Source of the DNA: Pseudomonas lutea
GTDB taxonomy: Bacteria > Pseudomonadota > Gammaproteobacteria > Pseudomonadales > Pseudomonadaceae
DNA: 64,000 nt
Direction: 5' to 3'
NCBI RefSeq assembly: GCF_000759445.1
Contig: NZ_JRMB01000001.1
Span: forward strand, 992,001 to 1,056,000
Shown piece after piece: positions 50,996 through 63,463 of this stretch (position 1 is its first letter; the number at the start of each line of letters is the position of its first letter). The notes beneath the pieces are model-generated. The model made no database searches, was not told the DNA's origin, and worked only from the letters and a program-made list of their open reading frames with translations. Made by a program: the position numbers and the translations under genes.

Positions 50996-53900
50996 TCATA
51001 GCGCCGCCTCGGTCTTGGGCTGCCGCGCAAACCGGCGCCCCAGCCGATCAAAGTACAGATAGATGACCGGGGTGGTGAACAGCGTCAACACCTGGCTGAC
51101 CAACAGGCCGCCGACCATGACCAGGCCCAGTGGCTGGCGCAGCTCGGCCCCGGAGCCGGATGCGAACATCAGGGGTATCGCGCCGAACAACGCGGCCAGG
51201 GTGGTCATGAGAATCGGCCGGAAGCGCAGCAGCGCCGCTTCATAGATGGCGGTCTGCGGGTCGATCCCGCGATTGCGCTCAGCATCGAGGGCGAAGTCGA
51301 TCATCATGATCGCGTTCTTTTTGACGATGCCGATCAGCAGAATGATGCCGATGATGGCGATCATGCCCAGGTCGTTACCGCTGAGGATCAACGCCAGCAA
51401 GGCCCCGATCGCCGCCGACGGCAGGGTCGAGAGGATGGTGATGGGATGGATGTAGCTCTCGTACAGCACGCCCAGCACGATGTACATCGTGATCACAGCC
51501 GCGAGCACCAGCAACAGCGTGCTGGAGAGCGACGCCTGGAACGCTTCGGCCGCGCCCTGAAACTCCGTCTGCACACCGATCGGCATGCCGATGTCTTTTT
51601 GCACCTGCTCGATGACGTCCACCGCCTTGCCCAGCGCAACGCCCGGTGCCAGGTTGAACGACATCATCACCGCAGGGAACTGCCCGATATGGGCAATGGC
51701 CAACTGCGCCTGGCGCTGTTCGACTCGGGCCAGACTCGACAGCTTGACCTGACCGCCGTCAGTGGTCTTGACGTGGATCTGCTCAAGCGCCTGGGGACCG
51801 AGTTCACTGCCTGAATCGGCCTGCAACACCACGCGGTACTGGCTGGCCTGGGTGTAAATGGTGGAGATCTGCCGCTGGCCGAACGCGTCGTACAGCGCAT
51901 CGGTGATATTGGCCACCGTCACGCCCAGCCGGCTGGCCGCGTCACGATCAATATTGAGGAACACCTGCAGCCCCTTGTCCTGCAAGTCGCTGGCGACGTC
52001 GGTCAACTCGGGACGCTGAACCAATGCTTCAACCAGCTTGCCGCTCCACAGGTTAAGCAACTCGGCATCCGGTGAAGACATGCTGAACTGGTATTGCGTG
52101 CGGCTGACGCGGTCTTCGATGGTCAGGTCCTGCACCGGTTGCATGAACAGGCGGATGTCCGAGAGCTGATCGACTTCCGGCTGCAGGCGCTGGATCACTT
52201 CGGACGCGGTCACGTCGCGCTCGCTGTGGGGCTTGAGGTTGATCAGCATGCGGCCGCTGTTGAGGGTCGCGTTGTCGCCATCGACACCGATGTAGGACGA
52301 CAGACTGGCGACTGCGGGATCCTGAAGGATGATTTTGGCCAAGGCCTGCTGGCGCTGACTCATGGAGGCAAACGACACCGACTGCGGCGCCTCGGAAATG
52401 CCCTGAATGACGCCGGTGTCCTGCACCGGAAAGAACCCCTTGGGCACGGCAAGGTACAGCAGAACGGTGATCCCGAGGGTCGCGATGGCCACCAGCAGGG
52501 TCAGCGGCTGGTGTTTGAGCACCCACTGCAACTTGCGCCCGTAGGCGGCCACCAGCCAGTCGATCCAGGCGCCGCTGGTCCTGTAGAAGCGGCCTTGTTC
52601 GTCTTCCTTCGGCTCGCGCTTGAGCAAGCGCGCGCACATCATCGGAGTAAGTGTGAGCGACACCACCAGTGAAATCAGAATGGCCACGGCCAGGGTGATC
52701 GCGAACTCCCGGAACAGCCGCCCCACCACGTCTGCCATGAATAGCAGGGGGATGAGCACGGCGATCAGCGAGATGGTCAGCGAAATCAGCGTGAAGCCGA
52801 TCTGCCGCGCGCCCTTCAGCGCGGCCTGCAGCGGCGTCTCACCCTCCTCCAGGTGCCGGGAAATGTTTTCCAGCATGACGATGGCGTCGTCCACCACGAA
52901 GCCGGTGGCAATGGTCATCGCCATCAATGTCAGGTTGTTCACCGAAAAGCCGGCGAGGTACATCACCCCGAAGGTGCCGATCAGCGACAGCGGCACGGCC
53001 ACTGAAGGAATGATCGTTGCGCTGAGGCGGCGCAGGAACAGAAAGGTGACGAGCACCACCAGCACGATGGAAATCAACAGCTCGTGCTGCACGTCGCTGA
53101 CCGAAGCGCGGATGGTTTGCGTGCGATCGGTGAGCACCTTGACGTCCAGGCCGGCCGGCAGGTTGTCGGTGATACTTGGCAGCAGCGCCTTGATGCGGTC
53201 AACCACTTCAATGACGTTGGCGCCCGGCTGGCGCTGAATGTTGAGCAGCACGGCCTGGTTTTCATTGGCCCACGCAGCGAGACGTTCGTTCTCCGCGCCA
53301 TCGACGATCTCGGCAACGTCCTTGAGCCGCAGCGGCCCGCCGTTGTTGTACGCCAGGATCAGGTTGGCGTATTCCTCCGGTGACTTGAGCTGGTCGTTGG
53401 CGTCGAGCATGGAAACGCGCGTCGGGCCGTCGAAATTACCCTTGGGTGTGTTGACGTTGGAGGCGCTGACCAGCGTGCGCACGTCGGCCAGATTCAGGCC
53501 ATTGGCGGCCAGCGCGTCGGCGTTGACCTTGATACGCACCGCCTGACGCTGCCCGCCGGCGATGGTGACCATGCCGACTCCGCTGATCTGCGCGATCTTC
53601 TGCGCCATGCGCGTGTCGACCAGATCGTTGAGTTTGGGCAGCAACATGGTTTTCGAGGTAATGGCCAGCGTCAGCACGGGGGTGTCAGCGGGGTTGACCT
53701 TGTTGTAGGTCGGCGGCGCCGGCAAGTCACTGGGCAACAGGTTGGTTGCGCCGTTGATCGCCGCCTGCACTTCCTGCTCGGCGACGTCCATATTGATGTC
53801 CAGGCTGAAGCGCAAGGTAATGACCGACGCGCCGCCGGAGCTGGTCGAGGCCATCTGGGTCAAGCCGGGCATCTGCCCGAACTGGCGCTCAAGCGGCGCC

Positions 53901-54091
53901 GTCACGGCACTGGTCATCACCTGCGGGCTGGCGCCGGGGTACAGCGTCATCACCCGGATGGTCGGGTAATCGACCTGCGGCAGTGCCGACACGGGCAGCA
54001 GCTTGTAGGCGATCAGGCCGGCAAGCACGATGGCGAGCATGCTCAGCGTGGTGGCGACCGGCCTGAGGATGAACAGCCGTGACAGGTTCAT
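50996..54091 (-). CDS. muxB: RND efflux transporter subunit MuxB
   Basis: A 1031-residue RND pump beginning [19 protein letters not shown], with 12 membrane helices and two periplasmic loops. The helix-4 motif [14 protein letters not shown] has the conserved Asp pair for proton transfer. Its ATG overlaps the muxA stop by 4 bp. MuxB pairs with MuxC, as MdtB does with MdtC in enterics. Known substrates of the P. aeruginosa system include novobiocin and aztreonam. Confidence 0.94.
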   Translation of the reverse strand: MNLSRLFILRPVATTLSMLAIVLAGLIAYKLLPVSALPQVDYPTIRVMTLYPGASPQVMTSAVTAPLERQFGQMPGLTQMASTSSGGASVITLRFSLDINMDVAEQEVQAAINGATNLLPSDLPAPPTYNKVNPADTPVLTLAITSKTMLLPKLNDLVDTRMAQKIAQISGVGMVTIAGGQRQAVRIKVNADALAANGLNLADVRTLVSASNVNTPKGNFDGPTRVSMLDANDQLKSPEEYANLILAYNNGGPLRLKDVAEIVDGAENERLAAWANENQAVLLNIQRQPGANVIEVVDRIKALLPSITDNLPAGLDVKVLTDRTQTIRASVSDVQHELLISIVLVVLVTFLFLRRLSATIIPSVAVPLSLIGTFGVMYLAGFSVNNLTLMAMTIATGFVVDDAIVMLENISRHLEEGETPLQAALKGARQIGFTLISLTISLIAVLIPLLFMADVVGRLFREFAITLAVAILISLVVSLTLTPMMCARLLKREPKEDEQGRFYRTSGAWIDWLVAAYGRKLQWVLKHQPLTLLVAIATLGITVLLYLAVPKGFFPVQDTGVIQGISEAPQSVSFASMSQRQQALAKIILQDPAVASLSSYIGVDGDNATLNSGRMLINLKPHSERDVTASEVIQRLQPEVDQLSDIRLFMQPVQDLTIEDRVSRTQYQFSMSSPDAELLNLWSGKLVEALVQRPELTDVASDLQDKGLQVFLNIDRDAASRLGVTVANITDALYDAFGQRQISTIYTQASQYRVVLQADSGSELGPQALEQIHVKTTDGGQVKLSSLARVEQRQAQLAIAHIGQFPAVMMSFNLAPGVALGKAVDVIEQVQKDIGMPIGVQTEFQGAAEAFQASLSSTLLLVLAAVITMYIVLGVLYESYIHPITILSTLPSAAIGALLALILSGNDLGMIAIIGIILLIGIVKKNAIMMIDFALDAERNRGIDPQTAIYEAALLRFRPILMTTLAALFGAIPLMFASGSGAELRQPLGLVMVGGLLVSQVLTLFTTPVIYLYFDRLGRRFARQPKTEAAL

Positions 54092-55413
54092 ACGTTGCCT
54101 TTCTTCGCTGTTCCGCTGTCCGCAGACTCACCGGACTCCTTCGATGGCTTGCCTTGCAACTGTTGCCCAGGCGTTGCCGGCACGTCCTTGCTGTCGTTGA
54201 CGACCTCCACTGCGCTGCCGTCTTTGAGACGGTCGGTGCCTTCGAGCACAACGCGGTCACCGGCGACCAGACCGTCGGTAATCACCGTCGAGTTTTCGTC
54301 GCTCGGCCCGGTTTTCAGCTGGCGGATGCGCACGGTCTTGTCGCCATCCATCACATACACAAAGGTGCCGTTGACCCCGAACTGCACCGAGGCAGTGGGT
54401 ACCAGCACAACGCTTTTCAGGGTGTTGGCGAGCAGGCGCGCATTGACGAACTGATTGGGGAACAGCGCTTCATTCTGGTTATCGAAACGCGCCTTGAATT
54501 TCAGCGTTCCGGTGGTGATGTCGATCTGGTTGTCGATGCTGGCCAGAACGCCGCTGGCCTGCAGCTTCAGGTCGCCACGGTCCCACGCCTCCACCGGCAG
54601 TTTGTCGCCGCTGCGGTAGCGGGTCAGCACTTCAGCAAGGTCTTTTTCCGGCAGGGTGAAATTGACGGTGATGGGCTTGGTCTGGGTGATCACCGCCAGT
54701 GCGGTGGTGTCATTGGCGGCGACCAGATTACCCACGTCGAGCTGGCGCAAACCGATGCGCCCAGAGATGGGCGCGCGGATTTGCGAGAACTCCAGATTGA
54801 GTTTCGCATCGCCCACTGCCGCCTGATTGGTCTTGATGGTGCCCTGGTACTGGCCAACCAACGACTCGGCCGTGTCCAGGGTTTGCTTGGCGATGCTGTC
54901 TTCTTTGTACAGGCCCCGATAACGCTGTACATCAAGCTGAGCATTTTTGAGCAACGCCTGGTTCTGCATCAGCGTGCCTTCGGCCTGCTGCAGGGCGATC
55001 TGGTAGGCACGCGGATCGATCACTGCCAGCAGATCGCCGGCCTTGACCTGCTGGCCTTCCTGGAAGTTGATCTTCATCAGTTCGCCGCCCACCCGGCTGC
55101 GCACATTGATGGTATTCAGCGCGGTGACCGTGCCCAGGGCCTTGTAGTAAATCGGGAAGTCGCCCGTGGTTGCGGCTGCAACCCGCACAGGCACCGGAGC
55201 GGTGGCGCCGCCGAAGCCCGGACGCGGTCCGGCCGGCTTCCCCGCACCGCCGCTGCGGCTGGCGCCTTTCTGCGCCTGCTCGGTTTTCTGCCCGTTCGCG
55301 TCCGATTGCGACGAAGAACCCGGCCAGAAGCGCCAGCAAAGACCAGCGACGATCAACAGAACCAGCAGGCTTAGCAGCCAGCGACGGGAATTACGGGGGC
55401 CAGACAATTGCAT
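54088..55413 (-). CDS. muxA: RND efflux membrane-fusion protein MuxA
   Basis: A 441-residue periplasmic adaptor of the HlyD/MdtA type. One N-terminal membrane helix (about 12-30) is followed by a Gly/Ser/Pro-rich linker, the lipoyl and hairpin domains ([41 protein letters not shown]) and the beta-barrel region. The ATG at 55413 starts just before the membrane helix; the 24-residue extension to 55485 adds a second hydrophobic stretch and is less likely. First gene of the operon. Confidence 0.92.
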   Translation of the reverse strand: MQLSGPRNSRRWLLSLLVLLIVAGLCWRFWPGSSSQSDANGQKTEQAQKGASRSGGAGKPAGPRPGFGGATAPVPVRVAAATTGDFPIYYKALGTVTALNTINVRSRVGGELMKINFQEGQQVKAGDLLAVIDPRAYQIALQQAEGTLMQNQALLKNAQLDVQRYRGLYKEDSIAKQTLDTAESLVGQYQGTIKTNQAAVGDAKLNLEFSQIRAPISGRIGLRQLDVGNLVAANDTTALAVITQTKPITVNFTLPEKDLAEVLTRYRSGDKLPVEAWDRGDLKLQASGVLASIDNQIDITTGTLKFKARFDNQNEALFPNQFVNARLLANTLKSVVLVPTASVQFGVNGTFVYVMDGDKTVRIRQLKTGPSDENSTVITDGLVAGDRVVLEGTDRLKDGSAVEVVNDSKDVPATPGQQLQGKPSKESGESADSGTAKKGNV

Positions 55414-55539
55414 GAATAAATCAACCAGTGTGCGCGCGAGCGTCTTCGGGAGGCTGAACAATAAGCATAGATAGAGGCCAAGCAAAGGGCCTTTACCGGC
55501 AATTTACCTAGTGCTTACTTTGGATAAAGTGCTGACATA

Positions 55540-55571
55540 CAAATAAAAAACGGCCTGAGGAAGTCAGGCCG
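55540..55571 (-). terminator. Rho-independent terminator of tpx
   Basis: On the minus strand a perfect 8-bp stem (CGGCCTGA/TCAGGCCG) with a 5-base loop is followed by TTTTTTATTTG. It lies about 55 bases after the tpx stop. Confidence 0.88.
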
Positions 55572-55625
55572 CCTGTGCGTCGCCGCGCTGTGCCATTGGT
55601 TGATGGCACAGCGCGGACGGCGAAG

Positions 55626-56126
55626 TTACTTCAATACCGCCAGCGCTGCGTCGTAGTCCGGCTCCTGGCCAATCTCCGCGACCAACTCGCTGTGCAGCAC
55701 AGTGTCGTTTTCATCCAGCACAATCACTGCGCGGGTGGTCAGGCCGACCATCGGGCCATCGGCAATCGCCACGCCGTAATCCTGCATGAACTGCGCGCCG
55801 CGCATGGTCGACAGGTTTTTCACGTTTTCAAGGCCTTCCGCACCGCAGAAGCGAGCCTGGGCGAACGGCAAGTCTGCAGAGATGCACAGTACGACAGCAT
55901 TGGTCAGGTCGTTGGCCTGGGCATTGAATTTGCGCACCGAGGTGGCGCAGGTCGGCGTATCGACGCTTGGGAAAATATTCAGCACCTTGCGCTTGCCGAC
56001 AAACGTTTCAAGGGTAGCGTCGGACAGGTCGCCCGCCACCAGCGTGAAAGCCGGTGCCTTGCTGCCGACTTTTGGCAGTTCGCCACTGATTTGTACCGGG
56101 GAGCCTCTACGAGTCACTTGTGCCAT
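55626..56126 (-). CDS. tpx: Thiol peroxidase Tpx
   Basis: A 166-residue atypical 2-Cys peroxiredoxin that reduces hydroperoxides with thioredoxin. The peroxidatic Cys lies in [14 protein letters not shown] and the resolving Cys in [13 protein letters not shown]. Length and the start [18 protein letters not shown] match Tpx. The ATG at 56126 follows an AAGGA site; the upstream extension to 56342 is rejected. A strong terminator follows, so it is a single-gene unit. Confidence 0.97.
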   Translation of the reverse strand: MAQVTRRGSPVQISGELPKVGSKAPAFTLVAGDLSDATLETFVGKRKVLNIFPSVDTPTCATSVRKFNAQANDLTNAVVLCISADLPFAQARFCGAEGLENVKNLSTMRGAQFMQDYGVAIADGPMVGLTTRAVIVLDENDTVLHSELVAEIGQEPDYDAALAVLK

Positions 56127-56229
56127 GAGCTGAGTCCTTATGTGAGGTGGGGTGCAAAAGCGGAAGTTAACCACGAAAGCGTGTGGTGACCTATCGCCAT
56201 CCATGAATTTGTACGACAGGTCACCACCA

Positions 56230-59200
56230 TCAGAAATCGCGCTTGTAAAAGATGTCCAGGGAACTCGCCACACCGCTGGCGGCTTCCACATAGACCTTTT
56301 TCGACAGCAGATAGCGCAATGCAATGGTGTTGGCGGGCTCAAACACCCCTACGCCATAACGCAAGCTGAGCTTGTCGGTGATCTTGCCGCTGGCGACCAC
56401 GGCCGTCTTGTCGCCGCTGCCTGAGGTGTCCAGATCGAAATCCTGAATGCCAAGCCCGGACGCCAGTTTGCCCGCAGTGGAGGAGCCCCCTGCCAGCCCC
56501 AGAGCCAGGGCCGCCTGGGCGACCATGTTGCTGTCCTCGCCATTGGTGCTCAACGGTCGGCCGAGCACCAGGTAAGACAGTGCCTGCTCCTGGCTCATCG
56601 CGGGCTCCGAGAACACCGTGGTGGTCGGCTGCTCCGCGCTGCCACTCAAGCGGATGCCGGCGATCACATCGTCGGTCTGGCGAATGGCTTCGATGTCCAG
56701 ATACGGCTGATCCACCGGCCCGGCAAACAGGAGGCGGGCTTTACGGATCGTCAGACGCTGGCCATAGGCACGGTAACGGCCGTCGTTGAGGTTCAATTCG
56801 CCACGGGTGTCCATGTTGTCGCCAATGTGCACGTGCCCGGCCAGATTGGCCGTCAGTCCGAACCCGCTGAACGCGAGGGTTTCTTGCCCGACTTCGACGT
56901 TCACGTCCATTGCGATGGCCAGTGGCGCTTTGCCCTGTTTGGTCTGCTGACCAACGATCACGGTGTCATCCGACACCTTGACCGTGGACGGAGGCAACTG
57001 GCGCACGGTGATCTCGCCTTTGGGGATCAACACCTTGCCGGAGACCGCAAGCCGGTCACCCGCCAGGGTGATTTTCAAATCAGGTGCGGCCTCGAGCTTG
57101 GCGTAAGGCTCCACCGTGATCGGCAATCGCGAGCCTTTAAGGGCAACGTCGACGTCCAGCGCATCGGCCCAGGCGACATGCCCGCCAATGCTCCCCCGTC
57201 CGGCCGCCCCGCTGACCCAGGCGCCAGTGAGGTCGACGCGCTCGCCGGCAATCACCGCTTGCACGTTGAGTTTTTCCAGACTGACGGGCAACTCGGGACC
57301 TGACACCTCGCCGTCATTGAGCGCAACGTTGCCATTGATCAGCGGCGCCAGCAGGCTGCCGGAGATCCGACCGCGGCCGTTGAGCTTGCCGTTGAGTTTC
57401 TCCACCGTCGGTGCGAACGGCCGTGCCAGCGAGATGTCCAGCCCGCTCAGGGTGAAATCGCCGGTGACGGGCTTGTTTTTGCCAATCGGGTCGATGCTCA
57501 CGCTGGCCAGCAGCTCACCGAGTTTTCCGCCGCGGAAAATCAGGCTCGTGTCCACCTTCCTGGGAGTGAGGACACTGGTCAGCTTCAGGGTGTCGTAAGG
57601 GAAGTCCAGCCACTGGTTCTTGTCCTTGACGCGCAACGTCCCGCCGCTGGCGTCGATGACCACCTGCCCATTGGGACCGGCCGCCGGGACATCCAGTTGA
57701 ATATCGGCATTCAGAGCACCTCTCCAGGCAAAGTCCTTGGGCAACCATTGCGCGAGGCTTTCCAGCGGGAAGCGCTTGAGGTGATAGCGCAAACGTGGCT
57801 CGGGCATCAGCCGCTGGTCCTCGCCACACAGACTCGCAGGGCCAGACACCCAGCAGTGCGCGCCAAAGTTCACTTTGCCGTCAGCCAGGCGCTCCAGTTT
57901 CGCCGGCTGCTGGAGCTTCCAGTCCTGGCCTCCACTTTGCACATCGCCGCTGGCCAGTCGGCCGCGCCAGTTGCCTTTGTCCAGTGTGCCGTCAAGCGCC
58001 AGAGCCAGCTTGAGCAACGGCCCTTGCAGATCAAGCTTTAGTTGCTGGCGCTTGATATCACCCTGACCGTTGACGATCAGGGCGCCGAGTGCAGTGTCGC
58101 CCGCCTGAATTCCGCTGGTTTTCAGGTCAACCGTGGCGCGTTGCGCGTTATCCAGTCGGGCGGACAGCGCGAGGGTTTGCAGCTTGTTCGTCTGATACGC
58201 AAGTTGGGAGCCCTGTAACGCCAACTGGCCCTGGGGCGCTTGAAGCGTGCCCGCGACATCGAGCCGTCCTTTCATCTGCCCTTGCAGACCCGGCCACAAT
58301 TGGCCCAGCCGCAGCAGACTGATGTCCAGTTGGCCGGAGACTTTTTGCTGCAGGCTGCCGGCACCCTGAATGCGGTTGTCCCCCAGCCGAACCTGGAGAG
58401 CGGTGAGGTTCCACTTGTCATCAGCACCGTCGGCCTTGGCCTGGATGACCGCAGGCTGGCCACGAAGGCGCCCCTTCAAGTCGAGATCCGCATTGAGGCT
58501 CAGTTGCTGGTTGCGCAAGGCGCCTTTGCTGCGCAACGGCCCGGCCAGTGATCCCGGCAGTTCAGCCACCCAGTAGGCTGGATCGATCGCGCTCAGATCC
58601 AGCGCGGTGTCCCAGGCAATGCCATCGGCAAATTGCAGGTTCAAATGACCGCTGGCCTTGCCCTGTCCCGCCGCCAGTTCAAGCTGGGGCAGAAAAATCT
58701 GCTGCAAATCGCCGCTGAAAGGGCTTTGCAGGCTGAACGGGCCCGCCGGGCCTTTGAAATCCCCAGCGAAATGGCCAAGGTAGTTGCCGTCGGTGTAGGA
58801 CACTTCTCCGGTGAAGGTGTGAACGCTGATCTGCGGTTCATCGATAACCGGGTACAAGCGATGCCATGGGAAATCCAGCCAGTTGATCTTCGCGTCGGCG
58901 CGCAGGCCCTGCTGCCAGTCCAGTTTGCCGCTGGCCTGAAGGCGCTGATTTTCACTGGCCGTCAGGTCCAGGGTTGTAATGTCTGCGCCCTTGGCGTCAA
59001 CACGGCCTTGCAATGTCAGTGCTACCGGTCCCTTTTCGGCGGGAAGGCTGGCATTACCGGTTATCGCATAGCCCTTAGCCAGGTCACCTTTGGCATTCAG
59101 GACAAGGTGATTGAGTTGCAGGGTGTCTGGCAGATCGGCCGCCGGCTTGAACGCCTCGCTGGTGATGGCGATATCAGCCGGCAGGTTCTCGACCAGCGGC

Positions 59201-59922
59201 TGTAGCTGCCCGACCAGGCTGGCTTCGAGGTAGCCCTTGCTCTGCGCATTGAGCGTCAACGTCTTGAGCAGGTCACCCTGAATATCCAGCGCAAGTGACA
59301 ACGGCTGGCCACTGACGTCCGGCAGTTTCAGGTGCCCTTGCGCTGTCAGCGGCCAGTCGCCTGCGGGTTTGAGCAACCCGGACAGGTCGAGGGTAATGTC
59401 GTCACGGCTGGCGTGCAGTGCATCGATCTTCAGCCCCTCAGCGGTCCAGTGTGCGGCCAGTTGAACGTCTCGAACCTGCTCGGTGCCGTCCAGGTGCAGG
59501 CTGCCGATCTGTACGCGACCTAGTTGCAGGGCCAGTGGCAGATTGAGGTCGGGCAAGGTGGTGGGGCCACTGGCGGTTTCGCCACTGGACGGCGGGAACT
59601 GCAGCCTGATGTCGCCGGCCTGCAGGGTGTCGATGCACAGGGTCATGCGCATCAGGCATGAGGGCGACCAGTCGAACACCGGTGCGTCGATCTCGACCGT
59701 GCTTTGCCCTTGCTGCCAAACCAGATGGTCCGCCTGCCAGGCGCCACCCAGGCGCCCGGCGAACCCCTCGACCGACAGCCCCGGCACCCGCCCAAGCGCC
59801 CAGCTGCTGCCGGTTTGCGTACCCAGCAGCAAGGACAGAGCCAGGACCACCAGGATCAGGACTGACAGCAGGGTAATCGCCGTTATTGCCGCGATGCGTT
59901 TCACCAGAGCTCCGTTTGTCAC
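56230..59922 (-). CDS. tamB: Translocation and assembly module protein TamB
   Basis: A 1230-residue envelope protein with an N-terminal membrane helix (about 8-34), a very long beta-helical region of repeating amphipathic strands and a C-terminal DUF490 domain (about 880-1230) ending in an aromatic-rich DIFYKRDF. TamB spans the periplasm and works with TamA in outer-membrane protein insertion and lipid transport. The GTG start overlaps the tamA stop by 4 bp (GTGA); a GTG six codons later is also possible. Confidence 0.93.
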   Translation of the reverse strand: MTNGALVKRIAAITAITLLSVLILVVLALSLLLGTQTGSSWALGRVPGLSVEGFAGRLGGAWQADHLVWQQGQSTVEIDAPVFDWSPSCLMRMTLCIDTLQAGDIRLQFPPSSGETASGPTTLPDLNLPLALQLGRVQIGSLHLDGTEQVRDVQLAAHWTAEGLKIDALHASRDDITLDLSGLLKPAGDWPLTAQGHLKLPDVSGQPLSLALDIQGDLLKTLTLNAQSKGYLEASLVGQLQPLVENLPADIAITSEAFKPAADLPDTLQLNHLVLNAKGDLAKGYAITGNASLPAEKGPVALTLQGRVDAKGADITTLDLTASENQRLQASGKLDWQQGLRADAKINWLDFPWHRLYPVIDEPQISVHTFTGEVSYTDGNYLGHFAGDFKGPAGPFSLQSPFSGDLQQIFLPQLELAAGQGKASGHLNLQFADGIAWDTALDLSAIDPAYWVAELPGSLAGPLRSKGALRNQQLSLNADLDLKGRLRGQPAVIQAKADGADDKWNLTALQVRLGDNRIQGAGSLQQKVSGQLDISLLRLGQLWPGLQGQMKGRLDVAGTLQAPQGQLALQGSQLAYQTNKLQTLALSARLDNAQRATVDLKTSGIQAGDTALGALIVNGQGDIKRQQLKLDLQGPLLKLALALDGTLDKGNWRGRLASGDVQSGGQDWKLQQPAKLERLADGKVNFGAHCWVSGPASLCGEDQRLMPEPRLRYHLKRFPLESLAQWLPKDFAWRGALNADIQLDVPAAGPNGQVVIDASGGTLRVKDKNQWLDFPYDTLKLTSVLTPRKVDTSLIFRGGKLGELLASVSIDPIGKNKPVTGDFTLSGLDISLARPFAPTVEKLNGKLNGRGRISGSLLAPLINGNVALNDGEVSGPELPVSLEKLNVQAVIAGERVDLTGAWVSGAAGRGSIGGHVAWADALDVDVALKGSRLPITVEPYAKLEAAPDLKITLAGDRLAVSGKVLIPKGEITVRQLPPSTVKVSDDTVIVGQQTKQGKAPLAIAMDVNVEVGQETLAFSGFGLTANLAGHVHIGDNMDTRGELNLNDGRYRAYGQRLTIRKARLLFAGPVDQPYLDIEAIRQTDDVIAGIRLSGSAEQPTTTVFSEPAMSQEQALSYLVLGRPLSTNGEDSNMVAQAALALGLAGGSSTAGKLASGLGIQDFDLDTSGSGDKTAVVASGKITDKLSLRYGVGVFEPANTIALRYLLSKKVYVEAASGVASSLDIFYKRDF

Positions 59923-61649
59923 AGTTCAGGCCCCATCGAGAAGTGCAGGCGAATGCCGCCCTCTTCGTCCAGTGCATGGGCGAGGTCCAGGCGCAGCGGG
60001 CCGACCGGGGACACCCAGCGCACACCGATGCCGACCCCTGTCTTGAGGCTTGGCAAATCAAGGGAGTTGAACGAGTTGCCCTGATCGACGAACGCCGCCA
60101 CCCGCCATTTTTCGGCGATGGAATACTGATACTCGGCGCTGCCGGCGATCATGTAGCGGCCGCCAATCCTGTCGCCGTCGGAGTTTTCGGGCGACAGCGA
60201 CTGGTAGTCATAACCGCGCACGCTCTGGTCGCCACCGGCAAAGAATCGCAACGACGGCGGGATGGACTTGTAGCCGTTGGTGGCACTGCCGCCGACCTGC
60301 ACGCGCCCGAGGAAACGATGATTCTGCGCGACCGTGGTCAGGCCTTTGAGCAGCACGGTGCCGTGCAACAGGTTGGCGTCCGAGCCGAGGCCTTCCTTGG
60401 CCACTTGCGTGTCGAACTGCAGGCGATAACCGTTGTGTGGGTCGATCCGGTTGTCGCTGCGCAGGTAGGAATAGCTGATGCCGGGCATGAGCAAGGTGCT
60501 CAGCCCAGAATCGTCCCCCAGGCGGTATTCCTCGCGCTGCCATTTCAGGGAAATGACCCGTTCCCAGCCGCTGGGTAGCTTGCTGTGCCATTCGGGGCCG
60601 ACAGTCAGGAGTTTGCTGAGGCTGTCGGTGTCGGCGATTTCTTCGTACTGATAACCGCCGGCAAAACGCAATTTGTCGGTCAGCGGCGGGTCCAGCGGGA
60701 TGTCATAGAACAGCCCGACGTTCTGCCGTGGCGCCGAGATTTCGGCCTCCGCGCCATAGCTGTGGCCCTGGGGATTGACCCAGTGGCGCGTCCAGTTGGC
60801 CTTGACCCGCGGGCCAACGTCGGTGGAGTAGCCCACCCCCAGCCCCAGGGTTCGGGGTTTGCGGGTTTGCAACTGCACGTCGACCGGGATGACCTGGGCC
60901 TGTGCATCGGTCGGCGAGGCATTGACCCGCACGCCTTCGAAATAGCCGCTCGCCTGCATGGCCTGATTGAGCTCGGCAATCAGCTCGGAGTCATAGGGTG
61001 TGTCTTGCTTGAAGGGCACCATACGCCGCAGCAGCTCCTCGTCGAACGGCGCGTCGCCACTGAATGTCACTTTGCCCAGCGAGAAACGCGGGCCGCTGTC
61101 GTAGACCAGTTCGATGTCGGCCACGCCCGCGCGCGGGTCTACCGACAGACGCTGGGTGACAAACCGGCCGCTGAAAAAGCCGTAGCGCGCAGCCTGAGTC
61201 TCGATCAGGTGCTTGGCGTCCTCATAGACGCCGTGATTGAGCACGGCCCCGGATTTCAGCGCATCGCCTTTCGGCACGCGAAAGCTTTTGAGTTGTGCGG
61301 CCTGCCCCGTCACGCGTATGGACACATTGCGCAGGTGAACCGGCTCTCCGGCCTGCACGTTCAGCAGCAGTTGCAGGTTGTTGTCGACGTGGCGGACTTC
61401 ACTGTCTATCTGCGCCTGATAATAGCCAAGCGCCTGAGCGGCCTTTTGCGCCTGCTCGATCGCTCCGACGCTGAAGCGCTCCAGCGCCGGTTCGTCGCGC
61501 TCGCCGAGGCTGCCCACGTACCCTTCGATGTTGGATTTGAGTGCGGCGTTGGAGGGCTTGATCCGAACTTCCAGCTGCGCATCGGCGAAGGCCGCGCAGC
61601 TGGACAACATCAGGACAAAACCACTGGTGTAGCGATGGGGAAACTTCAT
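59919..61649 (-). CDS. tamA: Translocation and assembly module outer-membrane protein TamA
   Basis: A 576-residue Omp85-family protein. A signal peptide (cleavage near AFA|D) is followed by three POTRA domains (about 25-265) and a 16-strand barrel ending in SMGPEL. The VRGYD motif lies on the loop characteristic of the family (GGDQSVRGYDYQSL). TamA inserts in the outer membrane and pairs with TamB, encoded directly downstream with a 4-bp overlap. Confidence 0.94.
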   Translation of the reverse strand: MKFPHRYTSGFVLMLSSCAAFADAQLEVRIKPSNAALKSNIEGYVGSLGERDEPALERFSVGAIEQAQKAAQALGYYQAQIDSEVRHVDNNLQLLLNVQAGEPVHLRNVSIRVTGQAAQLKSFRVPKGDALKSGAVLNHGVYEDAKHLIETQAARYGFFSGRFVTQRLSVDPRAGVADIELVYDSGPRFSLGKVTFSGDAPFDEELLRRMVPFKQDTPYDSELIAELNQAMQASGYFEGVRVNASPTDAQAQVIPVDVQLQTRKPRTLGLGVGYSTDVGPRVKANWTRHWVNPQGHSYGAEAEISAPRQNVGLFYDIPLDPPLTDKLRFAGGYQYEEIADTDSLSKLLTVGPEWHSKLPSGWERVISLKWQREEYRLGDDSGLSTLLMPGISYSYLRSDNRIDPHNGYRLQFDTQVAKEGLGSDANLLHGTVLLKGLTTVAQNHRFLGRVQVGGSATNGYKSIPPSLRFFAGGDQSVRGYDYQSLSPENSDGDRIGGRYMIAGSAEYQYSIAEKWRVAAFVDQGNSFNSLDLPSLKTGVGIGVRWVSPVGPLRLDLAHALDEEGGIRLHFSMGPEL

Positions 61650-61715
61650 AGGCGCGAATGCTACACGAGCGAAGCGGGCTGCTGAAACCCGCGAAAAATG
61701 ACAAGCGTGTGACGC

Positions 61716-62366
61716 TCAAGCCGCCGAACCCAATGAAACTTGGGGATTGGGGTGGAAAAATATATGTTCTCGGACAGGTCCTACTTCTACTTCACCGATT
61801 TCCTGATAACCGTGTCGATTATAGAAGTCCAGATAATCGCCGTTGCCGGTGTCGAGGACGATGCCTTTGGAGTTCTTGTCCTGCGCGCACCAGTCGTGCA
61901 ATGCCTGCAGCAGTTGTTCCCCGTAGTTTCGCCCCTGCAGATCGGGATGTACGCCGAACAGCGGCAGCACATGGACCGATTCGGTCGGCAGGCACGCCAG
62001 CACGGCGTGGTAATACTCCAGGTAGCGCTGAGTGCAGCGCAGCCCGGTGCTCATGAGCATACGAATGCGCCAGGCCCAGCTTTCGGTGATGCCCAGGCGC
62101 CGTTGCGGCGGTGCGATCAGGGTCACGCCGACCAGGCGGTCCGCCACGAACAGGCCCAACGCCGGCATGTCCTGAAAATAGTGCTCTTTGACCAAAGCAC
62201 GGATGGTCGCTTTCACACGGCGCTCATAGCCGGGCCGACCGGATTCGAACAGGTAAGCGAAGCTCGGCTCCTTTAGATAAGCCTGGTACAGCAGCGTGCG
62301 GGTTTCGCGGGAGTAGCCGCTGTCGAGCTCACGGATCTGCACCGTTTCGCTGGCCATTTCAGGCAT
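61716..62366 (-). CDS. GNAT family N-acetyltransferase
   Basis: A 216-residue acetyltransferase. The GNAT fold is supported by LPLFGVHPDLQGRNYGEQLLQALHDW, where QGRNYG is the acetyl-CoA pyrophosphate loop, and by LDTGNGDYLDFYNRHGYQEIGEVEV near the end. The ATG has AGGA 8 bp upstream. It is divergent from xthA across 226 bp that can hold both promoters. Substrate unknown. Confidence 0.88.
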   Translation of the reverse strand: MPEMASETVQIRELDSGYSRETRTLLYQAYLKEPSFAYLFESGRPGYERRVKATIRALVKEHYFQDMPALGLFVADRLVGVTLIAPPQRRLGITESWAWRIRMLMSTGLRCTQRYLEYYHAVLACLPTESVHVLPLFGVHPDLQGRNYGEQLLQALHDWCAQDKNSKGIVLDTGNGDYLDFYNRHGYQEIGEVEVGPVREHIFFHPNPQVSLGSAA

Positions 62367-62592
62367 GGTAATCGTCCTTTTGGTAAGCCGCCGGCGGGGC
62401 CGAAATGCGGCCCGCCCGGGTGGTTGACATCAAGGCTTCGAGTCGCCGCTTGCGAGCGCAGTTCCCGTCACTTGCCCTCGGTTCAGGAATGCACGTTGCC
62501 GGCTCCTTAAACGCCGCGGGAAACAGCCGACACTGGCCGTTGCCGGGCAGGTCAGCTAGCATCGCCGTTTGTTTTTGCCAGGACCGCCGCCC

Positions 62593-63405
62593 ATGAAAAT
62601 TGTGTCTTTTAATATCAACGGTCTTCGCGCCCGACCACATCAACTGGCGGCGTTGATCGAAAAACACCAGCCCGACGTCATCGGGCTGCAGGAAACCAAG
62701 GTCTCCGACGAGCAGTTTCCCCAGGCCGATATCGAAGCGCTGGGCTACCACGTGCATTTTCACGGGCAGAAAGGCCACTACGGCGTCGCCCTGCTCTCGC
62801 GGCAGCCCCCGTTGTCGATTCACAAAGGGTTCGACAACGATGATGAAGACGCCCAGCGTCGCTTCATATGGGGGGCGTTCGCTGACCGCAACGGCAACCC
62901 TGTCACCGTCATGAACGGCTATTTCCCACAGGGCGAAAGCCGTGATCATCCCACCAAGTTCCCGGCGAAGTTGCGCTTCTATGCCGACTTGCAACAGCTG
63001 CTGGAGACCAGGTTCAGTAACGACCAGCCACTGGTGGTGATGGGAGACGTCAACATTTCTCCGGAAGACAGCGACATCGGCATTGGCGCCGACAATGCCA
63101 AGCGCTGGCTGAAAACCGGCAAGTGCAGCTTTCTGCCGGAAGAGCGCGAATGGCTCGCCAAACTCAAGAGCTGGGGGTTGGTGGACAGCTTCCGCCATCT
63201 GTACCCGGAAGTCGTCGATCAGTTCAGCTGGTTCGATTACCGCAGTCGCGGGTTCGAGGATGAACCCAAGCGCGGCCTGCGCATCGACCTGATCCTCGCC
63301 TCCCACGGCCTGCAACCGCGCATCAAAGCCGCTGGCGTGGATTACCACCTGCGCTCGATGGACAAGCCTTCGGACCATGCGCCGATCTGGCTTGAGCTGG
63401 AATGA
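62593..63405 (+). CDS. xthA: Exodeoxyribonuclease III
   Basis: A 270-residue apurinic endonuclease and 3'-5' exonuclease of base-excision repair. Motifs are complete: [21 protein letters not shown] with the metal-binding Glu, [18 protein letters not shown] with the Asp/Asn pair, LRIDLILAS and the final SDHAPIW His. I chose the ATG at 62593, 8 bp after AGGA. A hairpin terminator follows the stop. Confidence 0.96.
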   Translation: MKIVSFNINGLRARPHQLAALIEKHQPDVIGLQETKVSDEQFPQADIEALGYHVHFHGQKGHYGVALLSRQPPLSIHKGFDNDDEDAQRRFIWGAFADRNGNPVTVMNGYFPQGESRDHPTKFPAKLRFYADLQQLLETRFSNDQPLVVMGDVNISPEDSDIGIGADNAKRWLKTGKCSFLPEEREWLAKLKSWGLVDSFRHLYPEVVDQFSWFDYRSRGFEDEPKRGLRIDLILASHGLQPRIKAAGVDYHLRSMDKPSDHAPIWLELE

Positions 63406-63413
63406 CCCCAGAC

Positions 63414-63457
63414 GTTCAGCGGGCTACCCGGAAAGTCTCCGGGACCGCTGAACCTTT
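63414..63457. terminator. Hairpin terminator between convergent xthA and acyl-CoA dehydrogenase genes
   Basis: A nested hairpin (GTTCAGCGG/CCGCTGAAC outer stem, CCCGG/CCGGG inner stem) is followed by CTTTTG on the plus strand. It lies 8 bp after the xthA stop and just beyond the end of the convergent gene, so it may stop transcription from both sides. Confidence 0.75.
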
Positions 63458-63463
63458 TGCCGC